Shown: in pieces, positions 16,654 to 25,224 of the stretch
Layout of the letters: every line of letters starts with the position of its first letter
Position numbering within the stretch: position 1 is the first letter of the stretch
Source: Spirochaetota bacterium
GTDB taxonomy: Bacteria > Spirochaetota > UBA4802 > UBA5550
Direction of reading: 5' to 3'
NCBI GenBank assembly: GCA_024276015.1
Contig: JAJRXZ010000080.1
Coordinates: 1 to 53,224, forward strand
Length of the DNA: 53,224 nucleotides
Made by a program: the position numbers and the translations under genes
Notes under the pieces: generated by a model
Databases searched by the model: none
The model's input: only the letters and a program-made list of their open reading frames with translations
What the model was told of the DNA's origin: nothing

Positions 16654-19600
16654 ATGAATGTTACAAGGAGAGGTTTTTTAAAATTTTCCGGTATAACCGC
16701 TGCAGGAACTTTTGCAGGAGGACTTTCTTTATTAGAAGGATGCGCTAAGGAGACTGCAAAACTTCACGGCACAAAAGAAATAACCGGGATTTGTCCTTTC
16801 TGCAGCATGGGCTGCGGGCTGATACTTTCAGTCAGGGCCGGAAGAATAGTAAACATTGAAGGTGATCCTGAAAATCCGATCAATAACGGAGTTCTCTGTC
16901 CCAAAGGAAGCGCTCTGATCCAAACTTTAAACCCTGAGTCAGGGAGGGCCCGCAGTGGAAATAAAGTAAAATACAGAAAAGCCGGCGCTAAGGTTTGGGA
17001 AGAGATATCCATTGATGAAGCGGTTGGAAAAATCGCAAAGAGAATTGCTGAAACAAGAAATGCAACATTTATCGAAAAAGAAAATGATACTGTTGTAAAC
17101 AGAACCGACGGCATTGCCCTGCTCGCAGGTGACGGGTTGTTCAATGAAGAGTATTATCTTATGTCAAAATTTGCCAGGATACTGGGGATATCGTACATTG
17201 ATAATGAGGCCAGGCTGAGTTCATATTCGTCATTCTATTCATTAAAAAGCACGCTCGGTTTCGGCGCAATGACAAATCAGTGGACCGATATCAGAAATTC
17301 GGATATCATCATGATAGCAGGCAGTAATCCCGCGGAAAATAATCCGGTGCTTTTCAGGCACATTCAGGCAGCCAGAGACAGAGGAGCGCAATTAATATGT
17401 GTTGATCCAAGGATCACCAGATCATCGGCGCTGGCGGATCATTATATAGCCATCAGACCCGGCACTGATATTGCGTTTATTAATGGAATTATTCACTATG
17501 CGCTGCAAAACGGGAAATATCATAAAGATTATCTTTTAAAGTATACAAATGCGGCTGTCTTGATCAATCGCGATTTTCAATTCAACGAAGGTATTTTTTC
17601 AGGATATAATGAAGATGAGAAAAAATATGATAATATAACATGGAGTTATCAAATTGACGCCAAAGGTATGCCAAAGAGGGACAAAAGCCTGAAGGATGCC
17701 AATACTGTTTTTCAGCTGCTGAAGAAACATATGGTCAGATATACCCCCGCAAAGGTCTCTGAGATCACGGGTTGTCCTGCAGATGTCTTTGTCAGAGCAG
17801 CTGAAATATTCACGCGGTCTTATAAGCCTGATATAGCCGCTTCGATAATATGTTCCGGAGGTTCCGAACAGCACACAACGGGTACGCAGGTATTCCGCGC
17901 ATTCGCAATACTTCAATTGCTTATGGGCAATATCGGAATTGCAGGGGGAGGCATCAATTCGATTTCCAAAGGATTTAATTTGAGGGGAGCAATTGATAAC
18001 GGTTTTTCATGGGATCTTCTTCCGGGATTTCTTAATATTCCCTCTTCGGAGAGAGACGGCAATTTTAATTTATACATAAGCAATCATACTCCAAAGACCA
18101 ATGATCCTATGAGCATTAATATGCTCGGAACTGACGGCGCTAAAAAGGAGAAGGGCAATACGGGAAAGTTTATAGTGAGCCTTTTAAAAGCATGGTTTGG
18201 GCCCTCTGCTCAGGAAAAAAATGACTACTGTTACGACTGGCTGCCCAAAAGGTCAGGTTCGTATTTTTACAATGATATTTTTAATGCTGTTGCGGAACAG
18301 AGGGTAAAGGGGCTTTTTCTTTTGAATACGGATCCTCTTGCTTCTCTGCCCGGCTATAATAATAACATCAATTTGCTGAAAGATCTTGACTGGATAGTCA
18401 GTTATAACACAGGTGAAGACTTAACATCCCGTTTCTGGGAAGAGATGGGTGCCGAAGCTGACAAGATCAATACTGAAGTTTTTCTGCTGCCTGCTGCATC
18501 GGTACTTGAAAAGGAAGGAAGCGCAACAAATTCATCGAGATGGGTTCAGTGGTGCAATAGCGCCGTACCGACGGAAAGAAACAGACTGTCTCTCTTAAAC
18601 CTTGCTGATATGCTTTACCATGAGATCGCGGGTCTATACCGGAATGACACAGGGAAGTTTCCGGATGCCATCTTAAACTGCAATTGGAAATATGGAAAAG
18701 ATAACATCCGCGGGAATGTGTCTGCTGCTTTGATCGCTGGTGAGATCAGCGGATATTTGAGTAAAGGGAAACAATCGGTAAAAAGCTTTTTCGATTTAAG
18801 GGATGACGGTACAACCGCATGCGGCAACTGGGTCTACAGCGGGTGTTATGTTAACGGCATCAATAAAATGGAGAGGAGAGATCTTTCCAGCCGCAGCGGA
18901 GAAGATGCGGGTCTCTTCAGCGGATGGGCCTGGAGCTGGCCTCTGAATATGCGTATTCTCTACAATATGGCAAGTGTTGATACAAAAGGCAGCCCCTGGA
19001 ACAGCAAAAGGGCTGTTATTAAATGGGACGGAAAGAAATGGGACGGCGACATTACCGGCGGGAACTGGATGCCCGGTTCAAAATATCCTTTTTTTATGAA
19101 TGAAGAAGGTTTTGCCAGACTCTTTGACATGAATATGTCCGACGGCCCCATTCCCGAATACTATGAGCCTGCGGAAAGCCATTTTTATAACGGAATAAGC
19201 AGAATAAGAGTAAATCCTCTCATAACTGATATACAGGAAGAGGATCTTGATGATAGAATTGCCGAATTACCCTTAGTTGCGTCTATTTGCAGTTTTGGGG
19301 AATATCAGCCATGGGGTATAAACGGGAGAAATCTTCCCTGGCTCAAAGAACTTATGCCTGTTATGTTCTGCGAGATCAGCCCCTCACTGGCTGGAGAGAA
19401 GGATATAATCAGCGGCGATAAAGTAGTCATCAAATCCAAGAGGGGCAGTCTGCAATGCACTGCTCTTGTGTCAGAGAGAATTTATCCCTTGAGAATAAAC
19501 AATAGAGCGGTTGAGCCCATAATAATAATCAAAGGGGATGGAAAGTTCAATCCGATAAATACTCTTGCAAATGATTTCAGAGATCCCATATCTTCTGCGC

Positions 19601-19665
19601 CTGAGATAAAGGCATTTATTGCCGGTATAGAAAAATCCAGTAACAGAGTCAGGGAGGATATATAA
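16654..19665 (+). CDS. Formate-dehydrogenase-like molybdopterin oxidoreductase, alpha subunit, catalytic Sec/Cys replaced
   Basis: A 1003-residue protein of the FdnG/FdoG type. It has a twin-arginine signal (RRGFLK at 5-10 with a following hydrophobic stretch), so it is exported folded. The N-terminal 4Fe-4S site is intact: Cys47, Cys50, Cys54 and Cys82, with CPKG after it. Then follow the molybdopterin domains (DIIMIAGSNPAENNP, VDPR) and the C-terminal cofactor-binding domain. In FDH the active site reads N-x-A-R-L-Sec/Cys-His, followed 13 residues later by GAMTN. Here the same frame reads NEARLSS (184-190), so Ser189 and Ser190 (AGT TCA at 17218-17223) replace both catalytic residues. True formate oxidation is therefore doubtful. 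Ser could ligate the metal as in the DMSO reductase group. It is coupled to the beta-subunit gene by a one-base overlap. Confidence 0.87.
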   Translation: MNVTRRGFLKFSGITAAGTFAGGLSLLEGCAKETAKLHGTKEITGICPFCSMGCGLILSVRAGRIVNIEGDPENPINNGVLCPKGSALIQTLNPESGRARSGNKVKYRKAGAKVWEEISIDEAVGKIAKRIAETRNATFIEKENDTVVNRTDGIALLAGDGLFNEEYYLMSKFARILGISYIDNEARLSSYSSFYSLKSTLGFGAMTNQWTDIRNSDIIMIAGSNPAENNPVLFRHIQAARDRGAQLICVDPRITRSSALADHYIAIRPGTDIAFINGIIHYALQNGKYHKDYLLKYTNAAVLINRDFQFNEGIFSGYNEDEKKYDNITWSYQIDAKGMPKRDKSLKDANTVFQLLKKHMVRYTPAKVSEITGCPADVFVRAAEIFTRSYKPDIAASIICSGGSEQHTTGTQVFRAFAILQLLMGNIGIAGGGINSISKGFNLRGAIDNGFSWDLLPGFLNIPSSERDGNFNLYISNHTPKTNDPMSINMLGTDGAKKEKGNTGKFIVSLLKAWFGPSAQEKNDYCYDWLPKRSGSYFYNDIFNAVAEQRVKGLFLLNTDPLASLPGYNNNINLLKDLDWIVSYNTGEDLTSRFWEEMGAEADKINTEVFLLPAASVLEKEGSATNSSRWVQWCNSAVPTERNRLSLLNLADMLYHEIAGLYRNDTGKFPDAILNCNWKYGKDNIRGNVSAALIAGEISGYLSKGKQSVKSFFDLRDDGTTACGNWVYSGCYVNGINKMERRDLSSRSGEDAGLFSGWAWSWPLNMRILYNMASVDTKGSPWNSKRAVIKWDGKKWDGDITGGNWMPGSKYPFFMNEEGFARLFDMNMSDGPIPEYYEPAESHFYNGISRIRVNPLITDIQEEDLDDRIAELPLVASICSFGEYQPWGINGRNLPWLKELMPVMFCEISPSLAGEKDIISGDKVVIKSKRGSLQCTALVSERIYPLRINNRAVEPIIIIKGDGKFNPINTLANDFRDPISSAPEIKAFIAGIEKSSNRVREDI

Positions 19666-20477
19666 TGCCGGACAGAGCGTTTCTTGTTGATACAACAAGG
19701 TGTATCGGATGCAGATCATGCCAGACCGCATGTAAACAGTGGAATGAACTTCCCGCGGAAAAAACGAATTTTTTCCCCGGCTATGAGTATACGGATCCCT
19801 CGGGGCTTTCCGCATTAACATGGAATTACGTGGATTTTAGAAAGGTAAACAGAAGAAGCGGAAATGAATTTTTGTGGAGTATCATTCATAAAAAGTGTAA
19901 TCACTGTAAAGACGCCAACTGCGCTGCAGTATGTCCCACAGACGCTGTTGAAAATATTGACGGGTGGAAGATCATCAACCGAACAAAATGTATCGGCTGC
20001 GGGAAATGTACCGAAGCGTGCCTTTACAAAGTTCCCCGCGTAAGTACTGAAAGCTATTATAACAGTAAAGGCGCTGTAATAATAGAAAAGGGAAAATCGT
20101 ATAAGTGCAATGCCTGCACTGCAAAGGGAAGAACAGATCCTGCCTGTGTAAAAAACTGTCCCACAGGAGCATTAACGTATAATTATCGTCTTGTGGTTCT
20201 AAAGGAAGCAAATTTAAGATCAAAAAAATTAAGAAAAAGATATCCTGAAACTTCAATTTACGGTATATTTGAATACGGAGGTTTGAGAGTTATAACGTTA
20301 TTGAAAGAGAAACCGGAAAGATATGGTTTGCCTGTTGGAGACTTTGCAAGATCTATTCGCAGCAGCAAGTTGAATGAGATAAGAGAAGTATATTTATTCC
20401 TGTCAATGTTTACTTTCGGGCTGCCTGTATTAAAAAGAAAAGCTTTGAAAATAGCAGAGCGTTTATGCTCGTCTTAA
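19665..20477 (+). CDS. Iron-sulfur beta subunit of the FDH-like enzyme
   Basis: A 270-residue ferredoxin-type subunit of the FdnH/FdhB group. Sixteen cysteines form four 4Fe-4S binding sets: 13/16/19/23, 78/81/86/90, 109/112/115/119 and 148/151/161/165. These would pass electrons from the molybdenum site to a partner. The N-terminus (FLVDTTRCIGCRSCQTACKQWNEL) is characteristic of FDH beta subunits. It lacks the C-terminal transmembrane helix of E. coli FdnH and no cytochrome b gamma subunit follows, so the acceptor is probably a soluble periplasmic carrier, as in alpha-beta FDHs. It has no signal of its own and would ride out with the Tat-exported alpha subunit. Its ATG overlaps the alpha stop; GGGAGG lies eight bases upstream. 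Confidence 0.88.
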   Translation: MPDRAFLVDTTRCIGCRSCQTACKQWNELPAEKTNFFPGYEYTDPSGLSALTWNYVDFRKVNRRSGNEFLWSIIHKKCNHCKDANCAAVCPTDAVENIDGWKIINRTKCIGCGKCTEACLYKVPRVSTESYYNSKGAVIIEKGKSYKCNACTAKGRTDPACVKNCPTGALTYNYRLVVLKEANLRSKKLRKRYPETSIYGIFEYGGLRVITLLKEKPERYGLPVGDFARSIRSSKLNEIREVYLFLSMFTFGLPVLKRKALKIAERLCSS

Positions 20478-20638
20478 GGGGAATTAGTCTTCCAATAATT
20501 CAACGGTTTCTTGAATATAAATAAATGATAATTATTTGTTAAAAAACTTGCTGAATTTTTGCAATTCATACCCCGATAAAATAATAATGAATGGTATGTT
20601 TATAATTAACAGGGTATGTATTATTTTGCCGGAATCAA

Positions 20639-20748
20639 TTGACCTGTTGAATCGGGCTGAATATACATAAAGAACACATTTTTGTATGGTTAGGTTTTAG
20701 CTGATTTGTCTATATTTTGCTTGACGCAAACTATTTCAATTGTAATAT
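20639..20748 (+). promoter_or_regulatory. Two candidate promoters before the amidohydrolase gene
   Basis: First: TTGACC (20639-20644), 17 bases, TATACA (20662-20667). Second: TTGACG (20721-20726), 16 bases, TAATAT (20743-20748). Both match sigma-70 consensus moderately. The gap 20478-20818 is otherwise AT-rich and holds no gene or clear terminator that I can see. Confidence 0.4.
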
Positions 20749-20818
20749 TCTTAGTTAGGACATAATTGTATAAAATATATTTAAATAGGGGCAGGAATTT
20801 TTTCAAAAGGAATTGAGA

Positions 20819-21754
20819 ATGAAAAAATGGTCAGTTTCAGGAGCGACAATATTAACTTCGGGTAAAATAATAGATAAAGGCAGTATTTTAATCGGCAATA
20901 ATAAAATTGAAAAAATATCAAAGAAAGAGTTAAGCGGATCCGTATCAATAGATATTGATAATGGCATACTTGTTCCCGGGTTGATCAATAGTCATGATCA
21001 TCTGCTGGGTACCTATTTCCCGAAAGTAGGAAAGGGCCCTTATGAAAACTGGCTTCCCTGGGATAACGATCTGAAGAGCGCACCTGTTTATCAGGAAAGA
21101 CAGCAGATCGAGAACAGAGACCTCTATCTCTTGGGGGGATACAGAAATCTTGTATCCGGCGTAACAACCGTATCCGATCATATTCCTCATTTTGTGGGAG
21201 ACCCTTTTTACGATATTCTCCCTATGAAGGCGATTAAGGATTTCGCTCTTGCGCATTCCGTTGGTTCATTTGCCCTTGCATGGGGAGACGGAATTGAAGC
21301 GGAATATCAGAAGGCTCTTCGGGAAGATATCCCTTTTATTACGCATATCTCCGAAGGATTTGATGACGAAACCGTTAACAATATTAAGACTATCGATAAA
21401 CTGGGCGCCGTAGGTTCCCATTCGGTGTTTATTCACGGCATCGCCTTTTCCGAATCGGATATTGATCTTATAAAAGAGAGAGGCGCCTCAGTAGTATGGT
21501 GCGGCGATTCCAACTGGTTTATGTTCAGGGAAACAACAAATATTAAGATGCTTCTTGATAAAGGCGTAAACGTATGCATAGGGACCGATTCTCCTATGTC
21601 CGGCGGGGAGAATCTCCTCTATGAAATGAAATTCGATAAAGAATTATATGAAGAGATATATGGAGAGGAACTTCCGGACGAGACTATATTCAGAATGGTT
21701 ACTGAAAATCCGGCACGAGCTTTCAGGCTGAGCCGCAATGGACACATAAAGTAA
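20819..21754 (+). CDS. Amidohydrolase (chlorohydrolase/deaminase type), N-terminal part ending at an in-frame TAA
   Basis: 311 residues of a metal-dependent amidohydrolase. The visible part has the N-terminal beta-sandwich strand region, then the metal site HDH in NSHDHLLGTY, the second-layer histidines in FITHISEG and FIHGIAF, and the metal Asp in CIGTDSPMSGGEN, so the catalytic barrel is complete. Relatives deaminate or hydrolyse purine- and triazine-like compounds; the substrate is unknown. The ATG at 20819 is preferred over TTG at 20813 because AAGG lies eight bases upstream. Translation stops at TAA (21752-21754), directly after NGHIK. The frame continues beyond the stop with the missing C-terminal sandwich (next entry). 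The intact family length would be about 409 residues. Confidence 0.8.
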   Translation: MKKWSVSGATILTSGKIIDKGSILIGNNKIEKISKKELSGSVSIDIDNGILVPGLINSHDHLLGTYFPKVGKGPYENWLPWDNDLKSAPVYQERQQIENRDLYLLGGYRNLVSGVTTVSDHIPHFVGDPFYDILPMKAIKDFALAHSVGSFALAWGDGIEAEYQKALREDIPFITHISEGFDDETVNNIKTIDKLGAVGSHSVFIHGIAFSESDIDLIKERGASVVWCGDSNWFMFRETTNIKMLLDKGVNVCIGTDSPMSGGENLLYEMKFDKELYEEIYGEELPDETIFRMVTENPARAFRLSRNGHIK

Positions 21755-22048
21755 GGATTTATTGCCGATTTTGTAATTTTCAGAGATAAGCACAGGTTGG
21801 CTTATAAATCGGTAGTGACTGCCGAATTGAAAGATGTGATGCTGGTTGTTATTGACGGCAGGCCCGCCTATGGGGCGGCGGAGTTTGCAGAATTATTCGA
21901 TTATTTTAATATCAAGTATCAGGAAGTTATTCTTGACGGAGTGAAGAAAATTGTAATTGGAGATCTTCTGGGTCTGTTAAGAAGGATCAGCAGAGCGGTC
22001 GGTTTTAAGAAGGAATTCCCCTTTTTACCGGTAGAATTTGAGCTTTAA
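21755..22048 (+). pseudogene. C-terminal remainder of the amidohydrolase, same frame after the TAA
   Basis: Immediately after the TAA the same frame stays open for 97 codons. It begins GFIADFVIFRDKHRL, the characteristic strand pair that closes the amidohydrolase beta-sandwich (usually preceded by G-x-I-K/E-x-G-x-x-A-D). The tail ends in VEFEL. There is no good ribosome site for separate translation; a TTG at 21797 exists, but AGG abuts it. A single base substitution (for example GAA or AAA to TAA) explains the break. Alternatives are a sequencing error or stop-codon readthrough. It ends 16 bases before the next gene. Confidence 0.75.
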
Positions 22049-22064
22049 AACCTGGAGTAAAGTA

Positions 22065-22721
22065 ATGACAAGCGGTTCACCAAAAACGAGCGGAATTATT
22101 ACAAGGGTTTATAAATCCGGATCAATAATATATTTTGCCGGCGACAGAAGTGAGAATATTTATATTTTGAAGTCGGGACATGTTGTTCTTACGTCAACAA
22201 AATTAGATACGGGCGCTGAAGTAAAAGAAGAGGTTAGGAAGGGAGAATTTTTTGGCGTAAAGTCGGCTTTGGGCAAATATCCCAGGGAAGAGACGGCTCA
22301 GACCGTAGGAGAGACTGTAGTTCTTATTATGGGTCTTGCGGATTTTGAGAGACTTATTTTGAGAAATGTGGATGTTGTTAGAAAGATGCTCAGGGTTTTC
22401 AGCAACCAACTGAGAAGAATAGGTAAAATGGTAAGGTCGGTTCTGGGTGAAGGAGAAAATCTGAATCCCGATGTTGAACTTTTCAGAATAGGCGAGCACT
22501 ATTATAAAGCCGGAGTTTTTCAGCAGTCTCAATATGCTTTTAAAAAATATATGGAATATTATCCTGACGGAGAGTATGCTTCGGTTGCAATGGAAAGGAT
22601 CAGAGCAATAGATTCGGGAATTGCCGAGCCCGGTGATACGGGGTTTACAATTGAAACGAAAACCGCTTCCAAGCCCGCTGCAGCGGAAGCGGGACCGGAC
22701 AGCGGTTCCGGAATGGACTAG
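22065..22721 (+). CDS. Cyclic-nucleotide-binding-like protein with TPR, ends at an in-frame TAG
   Basis: 218 residues from the ATG at 22065 (GGAG seven bases upstream; a TTG 27 bases earlier is less likely). Residues about 8-125 form a cNMP-binding-like beta-roll (YKSGSIIYFAGDRSENIYILKSGHVVL). Its phosphate-binding cassette is degenerate: GEFFGVKSALGKYPREETA lacks the canonical RSAT, so cAMP binding is doubtful. A helical TPR-like repeat follows (LFRIGEHYYKAGVFQQSQYAFKKY split by short turns, about 140-185), then a low-complexity Ala/Ser/Gly tail. TAG at 22719-22721 ends the frame after GMD, but the frame continues open into the next entry. No DNA-binding domain is present. The position beside a Crp/Fnr gene suggests a shared signalling theme. 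Confidence 0.75.
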   Translation: MTSGSPKTSGIITRVYKSGSIIYFAGDRSENIYILKSGHVVLTSTKLDTGAEVKEEVRKGEFFGVKSALGKYPREETAQTVGETVVLIMGLADFERLILRNVDVVRKMLRVFSNQLRRIGKMVRSVLGEGENLNPDVELFRIGEHYYKAGVFQQSQYAFKKYMEYYPDGEYASVAMERIRAIDSGIAEPGDTGFTIETKTASKPAAAEAGPDSGSGMD

Positions 22722-22841
22722 CTTGATGATTTTACCGGAGGAGATGACCTTGAGATCGATAATACAGCGGATACAGGGTCAGAGCCTGTCGATTTTTTTG
22801 CTTCTTCATCTACCGGTTCTTCATCTGATCTTACAAGTGAG

Positions 22842-23324
22842 ATGGACGATTTCCTCTCCGATGATTCCTTATCCGACGGCCTCGATGATTTTTTTGAAGA
22901 AGAAGGAACTGACCGGCAAGAGTCAGGGATCGGCACTATGTACAATAACGGAACGGAACATTTTTCAAACGAAGATTACGAAGCGGCTCTCGAAATTTTT
23001 AAGAAGATTGTTGACAGCGATGAGACTCATGCAGGGGAAGAAGCTGAAATATATGAGAATGCCTATCTTGATATGGGCAGGTGTTACATGAAACTAAAAA
23101 AGAACAAATCTGCAATTGATGTGTTTTCTTCGTTTATTAAAAAATTTCCAAAATCGGGAAATATAAAGAGATCCTTATTTTATATAGCCAATGTATTTGA
23201 GTCGGCCAAACAGCCCGGCAAGGCTGTTTCATATTATAAAAAAATTGCGTCTATGCAGCCGCAGGACAGTATTGGAAAAGAGGCTGCTTTAAAATTAAAA
23301 CAACTGCAATCGGAACAGGTGTAA
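22842..23324 (+). CDS. TPR protein, continuation of the cNMP/TPR frame after the TAG
   Basis: A 160-residue frame in phase with the preceding gene; the 40 codons between the TAG and this ATG are open and encode an acidic Asp/Ser/Thr-rich linker. From the ATG, a short acidic segment (SDDSLSDGLDDFFEEEG) is followed by three TPR-like helical pairs (YNNGTEHFSNEDYEAALEIF, AYLDMGRCYMKLKKNKSAI, LFYIANVFESAKQPGKAVSY). These resemble the YbgF/CpoB-type repeats that mediate protein contacts. The ribosome site is weak (AAGTGAG). Either the two halves are separate polypeptides, or the original gene was one protein of about 419 residues broken by a nonsense codon. The split lies in a linker, so both halves could still fold. 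Confidence 0.65.
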   Translation: MDDFLSDDSLSDGLDDFFEEEGTDRQESGIGTMYNNGTEHFSNEDYEAALEIFKKIVDSDETHAGEEAEIYENAYLDMGRCYMKLKKNKSAIDVFSSFIKKFPKSGNIKRSLFYIANVFESAKQPGKAVSYYKKIASMQPQDSIGKEAALKLKQLQSEQV

Positions 23325-23328
23325 ATTA

Positions 23329-23973
23329 ATGCTGCTTGATGATAGTTTTTTTGAAAGATTCGGCGTTGAGTATTCTCCCAATGAGATTATTTTCTGCGAG
23401 TTTGAGCCCGGTTATGAGTTCTATTTTATTCAGTCAGGAAGCGTCAAAATCGTTAAATTGATAAATGACAGGGAAAAAACCATTGATGTAATGACAGACG
23501 GCGATGTTTTCGGGGAGATGGCTATTCTTGAACAGGAGCCCAGGTCCGCTACCGCAATTGCAATGACCCATGTAAAGCTGCTGAAATTTCACAGGGACAA
23601 TTTTGACGCTCTTTTACAGGGAAATCCTCAGCTTGCATATAAACTGCTTCTGATCTTTTCAAAAAGAATTTACGATGCAAAGAGGAGGCTCATGATACTT
23701 CTTCTTGATGACCCGCAGCTGAAAGTCATGGATGTACTGAATATGCTTGCGGAACAGGATCCTCAGCTTGATCTGCAGGACGAAATTCATCTTCCTGTAA
23801 CTGCGGAGAGCGTTGCAAGCTGGGCAGGTATGGCCGAATCGGAAGCTCAAAAAGTATTGACACATTTGAATAAGCTTAACAAAATTGAACTATACGGAGA
23901 TAAGATCGTTGTCCGTAATATTCGCGATTTTCAGCGGGTAATAGCCTCAAGACGCAAAAATATGTATACTTAA
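23329..23973 (+). CDS. Crp/Fnr family transcription regulator
   Basis: 214 residues. An N-terminal cNMP-binding domain (about 15-120) has an intact phosphate-binding cassette, with GDVFGEMAILEQEPRSATA matching the canonical GExxLxxxxRSA form, so it may bind a cyclic nucleotide. A dimer helix follows, then a C-terminal winged helix (about 150-205) with recognition region VTAESVASWAGMAESEAQKV. No Fnr-type cysteine cluster is present at the N-terminus, so an oxygen-sensing Fe-S role is unlikely. It begins four bases after the TPR gene and is probably cotranscribed with it. Its stop is three bases before tRNA-Arg. Confidence 0.88.
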   Translation: MLLDDSFFERFGVEYSPNEIIFCEFEPGYEFYFIQSGSVKIVKLINDREKTIDVMTDGDVFGEMAILEQEPRSATAIAMTHVKLLKFHRDNFDALLQGNPQLAYKLLLIFSKRIYDAKRRLMILLLDDPQLKVMDVLNMLAEQDPQLDLQDEIHLPVTAESVASWAGMAESEAQKVLTHLNKLNKIELYGDKIVVRNIRDFQRVIASRRKNMYT

Positions 23974-23976
23974 TCC

Positions 23977-24050
23977 GCTCCCGTAGCTCAGGTGGATAGA
24001 GCAGTAGTTTCCTAAACTATGTGTCAGAGGTTCGAGTCCTTTCGGGAGCG
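23977..24050 (+). tRNA. tRNA-Arg (anticodon CCT)
   Basis: A full cloverleaf can be drawn: acceptor GCTCCCG with CGGGAGC, D-stem GCTC/GAGC, and an anticodon stem closing the loop TTCCTAA with anticodon CCT (reads AGG). The T-arm is AGAGG-TTCGAGT-CCTTT, with discriminator G. The 3' CCA is not encoded. It lies directly behind the Crp/Fnr gene and ahead of a terminator. Confidence 0.93.
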
Positions 24051-24060
24051 CATTAATGAA

Positions 24061-24086
24061 AAGCGGTTAATACCGCTATTTTTTTT
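24061..24086 (+). terminator. Rho-independent terminator after tRNA-Arg
   Basis: Stem AGCGGT (24062-24067) and ACCGCT (24072-24077) with a TAAT loop, followed after one A by eight T. It separates the regulator/tRNA unit from prfA, whose ATG lies 18 bases downstream. Confidence 0.75.
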
Positions 24087-24103
24087 CTATTAGGGATATT
24101 GTT

Positions 24104-25180
24104 ATGGAAGCCAGGCTTAAGGAGATCAGTGAAAAATTTCAGGAACTGGAAGAGAAGATGAGTAAACCTGAAATTTTATCCGACCAAAATCTATTTCGTT
24201 CGTTAAATAAAGAGAGATCCCGTCTTGCTCCGGTGGTGCAGAATTACAACGAATATCTTAAGCTGAAAAGGGAACTTAATGATTCTTCCGAATTAATTAG
24301 AAATGAAGATGATGAAGAGATGAGGGAGATGCTTCAATCGGAAATTGATGAACTCCGGGGGAAAATTGAAGACATTGAAAAAAAATTGCTCATTATGCTG
24401 CTCCCAAAGGATCCTAATTCGGGAAAGGATATATTAATGGAAATAAGAGCCGGTACGGGCGGCGAGGAAGCAGCGCTTTTTGTTGCCGATCTTTTCAGAA
24501 TGTACAGCAGATATTCCGATGCAAAGGGATGGAAACTGGAATTTATCGACGCCAATTATACGGAAATCGGCGGATACAAGGAGGTGATATTCTCCGTAAG
24601 AAGCCCGGAAGCGTATGATCATTTGAAATTTGAATCGGGGGTGCACAGAGTGCAGCGTGTCCCAACAACAGAATCGGGAGGGAGGATACATACCTCGGCA
24701 GTTACCGTAGCCGTTTTATCCGAAGCTGAGGAGAGCGATATAGAGATCGATCCTGCTGATCTCAGGATTGATGTTTACCGGGCTTCCGGGCATGGGGGGC
24801 AGTCTGTAAATACTACGGATTCCGCAGTAAGGATCACCCATATTCCTACGGGTCTCATTGTTACCTGCCAGGATGAAAAATCCCAGCACAAAAATAAAGC
24901 AAAGGCCATGAGAGTATTAAGGGCAAGATTATATGAACGGGTCCAACAGGAAAGGATGGCAAAGGAATCCCGTCTGCGCAGATCGCAGATCGGTTCCGGC
25001 GACAGAAGCGAGAGAATAAGGACTTATAATTATCCTCAATCGAGAGTAACTGACCACAGGATCAATCTTACTCTTTATTCTCTGGAGAGCGTTCTTGACG
25101 GCAATATGGATGAAATAATAGAAGCGTTGAAAAAACATGAAGTGGAGAATTTACTTAAATTATCTGAAAACGGCGGATAA
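24104..25180 (+). CDS. prfA: Peptide chain release factor 1
   Basis: 358 residues, normal RF1 length. RF1 releases the peptide at UAA and UAG. The GGQ motif is at 231-233 (SGHGGQSVN), the glutamine of which is the substrate of PrmC. The codon-recognition region [15 protein letters not shown] carries the PxT tripeptide of RF1 and not the SPF of RF2. The C-terminus ([11 protein letters not shown]) is typical. The window therefore encodes the factor that should terminate at both in-frame stops located 1.4-2.4 kb upstream. It is followed 44 bases later by prmC, the usual arrangement. Confidence 0.96.
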   Translation: MEARLKEISEKFQELEEKMSKPEILSDQNLFRSLNKERSRLAPVVQNYNEYLKLKRELNDSSELIRNEDDEEMREMLQSEIDELRGKIEDIEKKLLIMLLPKDPNSGKDILMEIRAGTGGEEAALFVADLFRMYSRYSDAKGWKLEFIDANYTEIGGYKEVIFSVRSPEAYDHLKFESGVHRVQRVPTTESGGRIHTSAVTVAVLSEAEESDIEIDPADLRIDVYRASGHGGQSVNTTDSAVRITHIPTGLIVTCQDEKSQHKNKAKAMRVLRARLYERVQQERMAKESRLRRSQIGSGDRSERIRTYNYPQSRVTDHRINLTLYSLESVLDGNMDEIIEALKKHEVENLLKLSENGG

Positions 25181-25224
25181 AAAACGACTCTGTTAAACAA
25201 ACTTTTTAATTAATAGAAATCACA

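Noticed and set aside
17218-17223. A selenocysteine codon or mis-split in the FDH-like alpha subunit
   Set aside because: The codons are AGT and TCA, not TGA, and the frame is continuous; no SECIS-like hairpin needs to be invoked.
21752-21754. Pyrrolysine or other recoding as the explanation of the amidohydrolase stop
   Set aside because: Pyrrolysine uses TAG, not TAA, and no pyl genes are in the window.
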